Shown piece after piece: positions 39,101 to 51,100 of a stretch of DNA of 64,000 bases. Numbering within the stretch: the first letter of the stretch is position 1; every line of letters begins with the position of its first letter. The DNA is from Achatina immaculata (Eukaryota > Mollusca > Gastropoda > Stylommatophora > Achatinidae): positions 14,467,702 through 14,531,701 of the forward strand of contig CM019716.1 of the NCBI GenBank assembly GCA_009760885.1, given 5' to 3'. The notes beneath the pieces are model-generated. The model searched no databases. It was given only the letters and a program-made list of their open reading frames with translations, and was not told where the DNA came from. Position numbers and translations under genes: made by a program.

Positions 39101-42100
39101 CCATTGTAATCCTCTGCGTTTGTCTGATGTTGCCTCCTTCATTAACCAATCTACTGCCAAGATAAATAATGTTGGTGATAGTGCACATCCCTGTTTCACT
39201 CCTGTTTGTACCCTAAAGCTGCTGGAGGTATGTTCTCCACAGATAACTTTGCACTGAAAACCCTCGTATAGGGCTTTGATTACATTAACTATTTTATGGG
39301 GGAGGCCATGCCATCTTAGGATTTTCCACAGTGCATCTCTGTTGACACTGTCAAAGGCTTTCTCAAAATCTATGAATAATGCATATGTTGTGCTATGCCA
39401 CTCATTTGCCTGTTCTAATATTTGTCTAAGTACAAATATATGGTCTATGCATGATCTTCCTTTCCTAAATCCTGCCTGCTCTTTCCGAAGTTTTTCCTCA
39501 AGTGTTGGTACAATTCTGTTGATGATTATTCTGCAAAATACTTTACTAGTGAGTGGCAGTAGGGTAATGCCTCTCCAGTTCCCGCAATCTCTGAGGTCAC
39601 CCTTCTTTGGTAGTTTTACTATAAGACCAGTTTTCCACTCCTCTGGGGCTTTTTCTAAATCCCAAATTTGTTGTAATATCCGGCAAAGTTGTTTTGGTGT
39701 TTCTGTTTCTTCTGCTTTCAACATCTCAGCAGTCACTTCATCTCCACCTGGTGCCCTGTCTGATTTTAGCATCTTTATCGCCTCTTTTACTTCATTTATT
39801 GTTATTGGTCCTGTATTGATGTTTAGTTCCGCTTTTGCTTCAGGTATATCTATTGCTTGTGCTGCTTGTGTTCTGTTTAGTAGGGTGTTAAAGTGTTCCC
39901 TCCATCTTTCAATTTTTTCTCTTTCTCCACTGACCAGTTGTCCATTTTGTGTTCTTACTGCACTTTCACATCTTGTATTGAAGTTACCTGTCATCTGCTT
40001 TGTGATTTTATATATGGTTTTCATGTCATTTGTATATGCTGCTTTCTCTGCTGTCTCTGCTAAGTGTCATAATACTGACGTTTCTTGACGGCATGATTCC
40101 TTCACTTCTTTGTCTTTTTGTGCATAATTACTTAAAACTCGTTCTTTAAGCCGTTGTGATTTGGTGTTCAGTAATTTTTTCTTGATTTCTTTTCTTTGCT
40201 CTATCTTTTCCCATGTGTCTCACTTATCCATTCCTCTTTTCTCCTTTTCCGATATCCCAGCACCTCTTTTGCTGTTTCCTGTAGTGTTTTATTGAAATCT
40301 AATATGGACATTTCTGCTTCGTCTTGTAGGACACTGAAGCGGTTCTTAAGTATTATTGAGAATTCATTTCTTGTTTGCTGGTCTATCAGTTTTCTTGTAT
40401 CAAAATGTATCTTTCTGTGTTCTCCGATTCTGGCTTTCCTTAATTTTAGTTTTATTTTTGCTACCAGAAGGTTGTGATCACTTCCTATATCTGCTCCTTT
40501 CCTTGCTCGCACATCTTGTAGTGACCGTTTCCACTTGTTGTTTATTAGTATGTGATCAATTTGGTTTTCTGATTCTGTCATAATGTTCCCTTTTAAATTT
40601 TCTATTAATGTAATTTGCAAATTCATCTCTATTTCATGTTTTTTAAAAATGTTTACAGCCGCATTATGTTTATATGAAGCTGATATTGGCATAAAATCTT
40701 GTTACCGTCAGCCTGAAAGACATTGGACTAGAGAGGTATGACACTGCTGGCCTGTTTGTCAAGCTGCTGACCCCTACCAGCTTTCTTGTGTTTGTTATCC
40801 TGCAGCTGCGCTACTTCCACACGCCTTTCCTCCACCTCAGCGCCATTGATCGTTACAGGTAAGTTAACATTGGTGAAAATTTAAAAGTAATATTCCCAGT
40901 TCCATGCTATCTAGGCATTATTAGGGATGTGGTATTGACCCACATTTCCAAGACCATCAGCACGTGAAAGTTACTACAGGTAGCTCAGATCATTTCCCCG
41001 AGGCAAAATATTTAGAAGATAAATATTTAATGTATCTGATCAGTTTAAGAAAATGGACAGACTAGTTAGGACATAACTAGAAATGAAACTGATGATATCA
41101 GTCTGACATGTTGCTGACAGATCAAGCTTTTTTTCAAGGATAACATACACAAATGTGGAATTTTGTGTCCATCTTTCTTTGCAAGGAAGAGAACAAAAAG
41201 CTAAGTTTTTAATTTTTACTATATTTTTCATGTTTTTATCTCTTATGTTGTTTTTTTTTATTTATGTGATCCTTGAAAAAGGCTTTTGCCAAAATATTGG
41301 ATTGTGGTATGTTTTTCATGTATATGTACTCATCTTACTTTCTGGCATTCTTGTTTCTGCCCACTTTCCTCACTCTTTCTATCTTTTTGTAAAACTACAC
41401 CATACATCTCTATCCATCTTCATTACTAGAGCCAGTTTTACCACAGTCATCATTTCTCTTATCTCTTGAATTAATGTTACAATCATTTGAAGATTATAAC
41501 TTGACCAAGTCTCAGAAGCAGCTCTACAGCAATGAGTTGGCTACACAAGCAAAGTTTGTTGGTTCTAACTTACTTCCAGCTTGCTATAATCAACCCGACT
41601 GTAGAATTGGGTATCCAGTACAATTTTTTGTATTGTGGTTCATTCTGTTCTCGTTTTTTTCTCATTATGACCCTTTGAATTGTTTTCTTTTATTTTGTCA
41701 AGAAATATTTTTAACAGACTGTTCTTCTTAAATGTTTCTTTTATGTAATTATGAAAAAGATCTTTGAAAACAGAGAATATAAATTTTACAAGATGAGGAA
41801 CACCAGAGTTGATAGTGTAATGTAGTATATGATGTGTTTGAAAGTCAGTCTCATTACGTATTGTCACCAGCAGATGTTTTTTTTTATCTTCTTTACATAT
41901 TTTTAAAACTTTTTTGTTGTTGTTGTTGTAAGGACCACTACAGATAATTCTCATGTCCCTAGAAGTGATGATGAAGGGAATCTTCAGAATATAACTGAAG
42001 ATGAAGATGAACTTCTTTCTGACCAAGAGGAGCAACAGAAAGAGAGTATGTTTATTATAATTTTATTCTATGATTTTTTTATGTTTCTCATGCTTTATGT

Positions 42101-45100
42101 CTTAATTATCCTTATCTAGCCTCAGATTTCTCTTGTAAATCCTTTTGTTTTTTTTGCTTGCCAGAAAAAAACATTTATAATGGACTCTGAACTTTTAGGT
42201 TTGTTTCTCATTGGAGACTGATCTGCTTTATCAGTTTTTTTTTTTCTGTGTGGAGAAGCAATTCCCTTTGGTATGTGTGTAATGTGTAAATCTATAGTGA
42301 TAGGAACTCAGTGGTGTATGTTAGGATTTGGGTTTCCACTCCAGTAGTACTGTTTATTTGAGCATATGCTTCCACCCAATATGGATGAGGTAGCTATCAA
42401 TTTTTTTGAAATTTTGTGAAATCAGTACAGGAAAAAAAACAGATTCCCTGTCTTCCTTGGTTAGCAAAATAGGTCTTGAAATTAACAAAGACAAAACAAA
42501 AATGAAACTTCTCATTAATCAAGAAGGAAAAATATACGTAGAGGGAACAGTTGTTGATGAAGTAAACCAATTTGCATACCTTGGTAGCTACATAGACAAG
42601 GATGGTGACACCAGAGAGGAAGTTAGAATTAGAACTGCAAAAACAGCATTGTCCTTCAAAAATCTTGAGAACATATGGAATTAAAAAGTTATAAGCACAA
42701 AAACCAAGTTAAGATTATTCAGTTCAAATGTGACATCCACCCTCATGTATGCATGCAAAAGCTGGAAATCCGCTAAAGAAATAGACAAGAAATTAGACTT
42801 TTGAAAACAAATGCCTAAGGAAAATACTTGGTATAAAGTGGAACAAATTCAAGAACAGTGCAGAGATAAGACAGATGAGCAAACAACAACCTGTCTCATG
42901 TGTGATCAGACAAAGAAGATGGACATATGTAGGCCATGTGATGAGAAGAAACAATCAGAAAAAACTAAAACAAGCTATCAAATGGAGCACAACAGGCCAG
43001 AGAAAAAGAAGTTGACGACGTGAAACTCTAATGAGGACATTGTTAAGAGAAGCCAATTTAGTGGGCATAACATCCCTTGATGAAGTTGAAAGACTCGCCG
43101 AGAACAGGAAAACTTGGCAAACAGCTATGTGACCCCTATGTGACGTTCAACGGGCCGAGAAGGATGTAAGATGTAAGTTATCAATAAATAGGGTATGCAC
43201 ATTGTAACAGTATGTATTGAACACACATGTGATTACAGCACCACCCTTGAACCAGTGTTTATAATTTGGCCGCCATTACGTTATGCCCCTTACCTTAACA
43301 AACTCGGATACTTTGTGCAAATTGATTAGCACACGAGTACTGGGAAGCTGTGAGTGGGAGGTACTGATGTGTGAGACTGAGAGACTGAACGGGTAGGAAA
43401 AAAAGCATGTAGCACTTGAGCTGAGTGGATTGTTAAGTTTTGTATGTTTGAGTGAACATGTAGCCATGTTATGTATTGAGTGCAAGGATGTTTGGGAATG
43501 ACTCTCTCTAATGAAATTTAGCTTGATTAGATAGCTCAGATGGTCATTGTTTGATTCAGCCATCAAGATTTGTGTGGATGAGTTCGTTGCAATCATTTTG
43601 AGGTACTTCTTGACATATCCATGATTCACTAACTCATCACTATCATGATGCACACATTAGATGAACACAATGTTGTTCAAGAGTGGGCTTACCGGTTACT
43701 CCAATGCTTATTGTTCTCTATAGTGATGTGAGATGTCAGGCCCAGATCTGAGTGGTGTGTATAATCAGTTCAGGATTTATTGTAGCTGTTGTTCTGTGAT
43801 TGTTACATCACAGTGTCAGAATCATCTCACTGTGGTAATCCTATCCAGCAAATAAGATGAGCATCCTACTTATAGTAGCGTTAATGATCTGTTTAACATA
43901 GATACTGCTATGTATTAGGCATGCCCGAAGTTGGTCAGTCGTGAAACGACTAGAACAAGACGAATAATATGCCTCCACCGTTCCTGGGTTGTTTTTTTTT
44001 TTTTCAAGACACCATCTGCTGTGTTTTAAATTTGATTTAAAAATATGTTATTTTGCTGTGATTGCAGGAAGGTCACTGAGAAACTGGATGAAGAAGAAAG
44101 TCCTGGCCCTGAGTGAGAAATGGATAAATCTGACACTCTTCCTGTGGAGACTGGGTGAAATCCACATCTTCAAGCTGGTGGCCTTGATCGTCGTCGTTGT
44201 CTCAGTCTATGAGGTGAGTGAGCTCGGTCAGGTGACTTCTTAAGATTGGTATCATGGTTCATGAATTAGTGAATGAGGTACTTTGAATAAAAATATAAAG
44301 CAGTCCTATTATGTTTCCCATACACCAGCACCACTAATACAGCCACCACATCCATTTTAATTGTTGTTTTAGTCATAATCATCACTGTCATCATTATACT
44401 CTTAGCAATTATAATCACTGCTACCAATATCATTGTCACCACTCTTACCATCCTCATAATCATTGCTTTTATCATAATTATATCCACCACCATTACTGTC
44501 ATCATGATCATTATAACCACCACATTTATTGCCACCTTCATATCTATGCAAGCCATCTTAATTATTATACTATCATTTTTATTACCACAGTCATAATCAT
44601 TTTTGCAAGGATACCTGCAGAGCAATTAAAAAAAAATTTCTCCATAGCTATGAGAATTTGGAATAACAAGCAAAGGATCATACCACATGGAGTGACTTGG
44701 ACTGAGGACTTGAAGTTATTTGATGAGGCAAGAAATTCACCTGAAGGATGAGACATAAGAGCAGAGAGTGCAGCTTCGTTTTGTTTTTACTGTGGCTGGT
44801 TGTGCTGTTGGTAGAATAATAGGAGAAACTACTCAGCACTGACAGGCAGAAATAAAAGGAAAGTCATCACGATAGAAATGAGATGTTTAAGGAGCATACT
44901 AAATATGACAGGAAGAGGCCAAATAAGAAATAATGCCATCAGAGCAAAGGTTGGAGTAACACCAGTATTACGCTACATCCAAAAGCAGCAGGTCAAATGG
45001 TTTGTCCACATTACATGACTACCACCTTATAGTACACTGTAGAAAACATTCATACTAAGATTTGTAGGTAACAGAGGAAGGGACCACCCACGCAAGAGAT

Positions 45101-48100
45101 GGAAGGAAGAAACTACAAAGGCCTTAAATATCCCATTATATGAGGCACACTGCTGAGCCCTATCTAGATATCTGTCTTCTCAACACCGAGAGGTATATAA
45201 GGAAGGAGATAAGACAAGACAAACTCAGCAAAATGGTGCTCAGCAACTTTGAATAAGAGCTGACATATGATTGTTTCAAATCATCCTCAAGGACAAAAGG
45301 CCGTCACAATGGGAAGAATTTCCTCCGACTGCAGGGTAGAAACAACAGCCATCCTCAAAGCCCTCAAAATACTTAAAACAGAAAACCAGCAGCCACCACC
45401 ACACAAAATAGCCTTCTTCACAGACTCAAGGGCACTTCTAGAATCATTAAAAACAACAAACAGCCCACAGGCAAACTTACAGGAAATCACAACAGAACTG
45501 AAGCACCTTACACTGTCAACAACTGTGGCCCCACAATGGGCACTATCCCACTGTGGAATAGCTGGCAATGAAACAGCTGACACCCTGTCCAAAGCTGGCA
45601 CCACTCAAGAGCAAACAAATCATCCAATAAACTACCAAGAGGCAAAATCCATATTCTGTAACCAGTTTAGATCTGAATGGAAGAAACAACTGATATCCAA
45701 CAACAAACCAGATGCAATACACCAACTACAAAGACATCAGCAAACCATCCTCTTTTGCCTATGGACAGGCCACTGCAGACTACTGAGCCACCTACATCGA
45801 TTCAAAATGTCTCACACAGACGAGTGTCCATGTGGCAATGGAGTCAAGACTCCAGAATATATCCTTCAAGAGTGCCCAAACCATGCGGACCTGAGACAAG
45901 AGACATGGCCAGAGGACACAAGCTTGGGGCAAAAGCTTTGGGGCTCCTATCAGGATCTCGAGAGGACTGCGAGCTTTGCCATGTCGACAGGGATCAGGAT
46001 CTGATGTGATGAACAACCTCAAGTGCAGAAGAAGAAGAAGAAGATCCTCAAGGACAAAATGAGACAGTCTAGAAGAAAACAGACCTAAAACAATATCACC
46101 ACTCTCATTATAAATCATCATATTTTAAAAAATATTTGATTTATCAGTAAAACTTGTACTGTTCCATGTATAGGTCTCAGCTCTGACAGCAATTTATGTG
46201 CTGTTGGTGGCTATCTTGCTGCCTCTCCCCAAGGCCAACTTACTACTGTCTCACTTACTTCTGCTGTGGACCACCATCATCATTCTGGCAAAGATGATCT
46301 TCCAGCTGAACCTGGTTAAAACTGATTACTGGAAAACAAGCTGTGTATGTCTGTGGTCACAATGTCTAATTTTCATTAAAGAATATTTTAGTTTAATGCT
46401 TAAATGGTGTTACTTAGGACAAGTGATCTTCTAAGTAAATATCTTTACAAAGGAGAACTGCCTTTGCATTATGGATAGGTCCATAGGTGCTCCATGAGTA
46501 TCTTCGTAAGTATAATACCAGGTAACATCCATCCTGTGACCTGCACAAAAAAAAAAGGCAATCAAAGATTAACATGTGTCATCCAACAGAATGAGTTAAT
46601 TATCTTTCCATTTTGAACTTTAGTTCATGGCAGCTGACATTTGTGGTGTAGATCTGAAAACCAGTCATCAGTCGGGAGTGAGATAAGGTGCATTGTGGAT
46701 TCATGAAACAAACTCCTCTACTTTAAGATGCATGTTGATCTTCACATTCCTCATTAAACACTGTAGCAAAAAACTACTTTTTTCAACAGAGTTCATTATT
46801 ACTTATGTTGCTGAAACCTTCCTTGATAGAAACAAATCACTGTCCATTATAATTAAAGCTTTCAGTGCTATTTATCTTACATCCTTCCCGTGCTGCTAAA
46901 CGTCACATAGGGCCAACATGGTAGTTTGCCAAGATTTCCTGTCTTCGGGAAGTTTGTCAGTATCATCAAGGGATGTTATGCCCACTGAACTGGCTTCTCT
47001 TAACAATGTCCTCTTTAGAGTTTCACATGGTCAACCTCTTTTTTTTTTCGGCCTGTTGTGTTCCACTTGATAGCTTGTTTGGGGATCCTCTGATTGTTTC
47101 TTCTCATCACATGACCGACATATGTCCATCTTCAATTATTTAAATTGTTGGAAATTATACAACTGGTTTTTTTTCTCCCTTGGCCACTATCTTCATTACT
47201 CCATAATTACTTTTTAAAAAATTAGCTTATTTTAAAATTATTTTGCATAACTCTTTGTAAGGAGTTTGAATGATTTTAAGTGAATGAAGGGAGAAGAACT
47301 GAACTTTTATTTCTGCATTTATGTTTTATAATGATCATCGTTGATGATCTGCAAATGGATGCATTAGCAGCAGGCCATCTTGCTCACAACCGAGAGGCCT
47401 ACAGGAGTGCTGTTAGGGAGGCAAAGTTCTGCAAGGGACACGCAAATGAATGAAATGAATGAATGAATGTTAATGTGCAAGATTGTATTTTGAATGCAGT
47501 GTGTCATTTTTATGTAGCAGACTGTTTCTAAACTAAATGTACATCACAAATGAGGGATGGATGTTTGTTTAACAGTGACTAGGTTTGTTTTTTTTCTTAC
47601 TTACATGACTCTGTCAATTCAGCTATAAAACTGGGTGCCTGACATGTTGTTTAGGAAGTTGGTATGCATAGGATTTTATCAGGCAGTTTACACGTGAAAA
47701 GTAAAAAAAAAAAAACCCCAAAAATGGATGTAGCCAGTGCCAATTATATACTCAAACCTGTGTTATTGAGTGAGTAAAGTGGAGAATTGTTTCAGATGTT
47801 TTGCTGGTGAAAGGTCTCCCTGAAGATGTGAACTGAATGTTTCTACTTTATATGATATTTTAAGTAGAACTGATAAATAAACTTTGATCTTTATAATTAT
47901 TTATGTCACTGCAGATTATATAAAGCTGACCAACAAAAAAAAACTATCTTTACAGAACAACAGCTTTTTTTCAAATACGACAGACAATGCCATCTGGTTT
48001 GGCCTGAAGAAGATAAATTCACAGGGAGATAACAGTGCCATCTCCTACTATCTGCGGGTATAAACATGAACATTCCTCTTAGCTGTTTATTTCTTAGCAC

Positions 48101-51100
48101 ACATTAATTCAAAATTTTATATCATGTATTACCCAATGCCATGTTTCTGTGGGAAATTATGTAAAACCATAGTATTTGCAGTTTAGAGCTATTGAAAAAT
48201 ATGGTACACTTGACTGTTGCTTCTCTGGCATCATTGAGACCTGTTGGATGCTGCATAAGTGATTTTGCCACATTACTGATAGTTACATTAGATAATAATC
48301 TAGAGAAAACCATCTTGGAAGGGTACATAGTGGGAAAAAGAAAGAGAAAAAGACCAAAGCGAAGATAGCTGCAAGACATCGTTGATGATCTGCAAATGGA
48401 TGCATCAGCAGCAGGCCATCTTACTCACAACCGAGAGGCCTACAGGAATGCTGTTAGGGAAGCAAAGTTCCGCAAGGGACATGCAAATGAATGAATGAAC
48501 ATTAGAATACACTTAATCTAACAACTAACCACTTCATCCTACCTTTAAAACAAAGAAAAAAAAAATTAAAATGAAATCACATGAAATTTTAATGAAACAC
48601 GGGTAAAATACTGTAAAGATTACAAGTACGTGTAATTCTGTTGACTTACATAAGAAGTTCACACTGCCACTTCCAAAGTGAAGAGTTGGAATACTGTAAC
48701 TAAGCAATTTGCGTGTCTTGAGGTGAAGGGATGTTGGGATTGCTATCTTCTTCATGTTGGACAATAATAAAAATGCACAAAAAACAATTAGAAATGCCTA
48801 ACTGGTGTTTGAAAGCGCTCAGAGCCAGTGAATGCAACAGCTAGCACCACCAAATGATAGTGACAGTTCAGTGCAGCGACACAGGAAACCTGAAATGTCT
48901 CTTGTGGAAATTAGTGCCTGGTAACTGATTGAACCGGATAAGCGATTGCTGAATTTGTGATGGTTAAGTGTATTTGAAAACTGAGGTTATTTAAAATGTA
49001 ATTGTTTTTGTTTTTGACAAATATAAATAGATAGTACCCCTAAGCTGATTATATTGCATAACTATCCTTCTTGCTGAGCTGAGTCACATATTTACCTATT
49101 GTTTCCTCAGCTCTACATTCTGGTCTTAGTTGTGATCGTGTGTGAGAGTATCATACGATATCATCAGAGACAGTACTACAAGACCCCATCCATTGTGAAA
49201 CCTGCTAGAGGTATCTTGTTTCCTAACATCTCAAGACCAGATGCAGACAAAGGGATCCTTTCCTGCATCAAGTTCTTTGCTAACTATTTCTTCTACAAGT
49301 TTGGTTTGGAGGTGAGTGCTGTAAATGTCATGAGTGAAAAACTGAAAAATCCTAGTTATTTTTTTTCTTATATTCTTCTACATAACTCGGTTTAAAAAAT
49401 GTTGGTTGCTTTGTGTCAGTTCACATTTAAGCTACCATATCTGCATCTTTTGTCCCGACACATCTGTCTTTAGCATGGCTTATTTGAGGACCGCATTTAC
49501 CTTCCCATTCAATGATTCATTCAGACTGCAGTCTGTTACAACAGCTGATATGCTAGTGTCAGAATTAGCGAACCATACCTGACCGAGACCCTGTCCCACC
49601 TCTTTGTTGGTACCCCCAGTAACAGGCCTAGCCTGGCTATCAGGGCAGGGATCACCATAGTCTCTATAGTGGAGTCTTTTAAAGAAGTACTGCACACCCC
49701 TTGCTTTTTAGCTGCACCCCAGGACTGAAAAAAATAGCTGCCACAACCCTCTCCCAGGCCAATATGATGCATCAGCTGCAAAGAACACCAGCTCACATAT
49801 ACAGGGAAATAGGAGACATGACACAAGACAAGACACCATTTTATCTTTATGGTTTCTATTCCAGGTTTATCTAATTTATTTTCTCTCAGCAATTTTTATT
49901 ATCAGAGAGATTGCTGTGGCATGCAAAAAAAAAAAAAAAATTGTGCACAATCACAAGAAAACTAATCCTTGCATCACAAGGCGCTTCTCTTTCTCTTATA
50001 TGGAATCTCACTGATCTGTTTTCTCAATGGATTGGTAACAAAAAAAGTTTATAGAAATGTAGAAAATATAAGTAAAAATCTGCCCCTCCCACGCAGGCAT
50101 ACTCACTATATATTAAGGTCCCAAGGCATGAAAGCCATAACAGAAACAGATATTAATCATAAATGTACTAGCAAGCATCCACTTTGTATCAGCAGATATT
50201 AATAGTTTTTTGTTGTATGTGTTTTTTTTTTAGTGGAGAGGAAAATGAAGTGAGATCTTTCCATCTCATTTCTCCAAAAATGTGCTTAAAGAAAGAAATG
50301 CAAAGGAAGTGAAAATGTTAAAGGATAATTGTTTAAAAAATTTTCAGTGCTGCTACATCATGACTGCTGTAGTTGTCTGCACTCGAGTGGATGCTGTGGC
50401 CCTTGTATACATTGTATTAGTTGCTGCTATCATGATGATGTCACGCCGCACAGTTGCCCGCCTCTGGACTGTATACATGCTGATCCTGGCCATTTTTCTG
50501 GCTGTCCAGTTCCTAGTCGTTCTTGGTTTCCCAGCTGGTGCATGTATTGGTGAGTCTTTTGTCAAGAAATGATTGTGTAACATTTTGTTTGGCATCTTTA
50601 TCTTCTTATCAGCCTCCTTCACCATGATGAACGTGTGCATCCCCTTTTTCGTTGCCAGTGTGCACGCAGTAGGATAAAGTCTTGACTGTCATTAGTTCAC
50701 TGAGTGAATGAGTTATGTTGTTTCTCGGATAGTCTCTAATATCACTGATTCACCATTCATAGTGACTTGTGTTACCTCTCTGTTACTGTCATCTTTACTG
50801 ACTGAAGTAAGCTAGAGAAATAAACTGTACTTTTCACTATTGAATCCTCTGATGCTGTATAAGGTGATAGTTAATGGCTGCAGGATCTTGGGTTCTAGTA
50901 ATGTATGCTCGTATATATTTACTGTAGCGTTTCATTCACATTCAGTTTGTTATGAAATATTTAATCTACATTTATTGCTGTATCACGGAGTTCTTCGTCT
51001 GCTTTTATTAATCTGTTATTTTATTTCATCTTAAATATTTTATCTGCATCCATTAACGTATGTGAAATATTTTGTCTCTGTTCATTTACTGTATTGTGAA

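Noticed and set aside
39276..40088. 270-codon plus-strand frame
   Set aside because: It is the antisense shadow of the LINE F2 reverse transcriptase on the minus strand.
40585..40692. Extension of the LINE F2 endonuclease frame to 40692
   Set aside because: The target duplication at 40572-40584 shows that the element ends at 40571; the further open codons are Piezo intron.
44266..44625. 119-codon minus-strand frame of M, I, V and T
   Set aside because: Direct translation of a degenerate ATC/ATN microsatellite.
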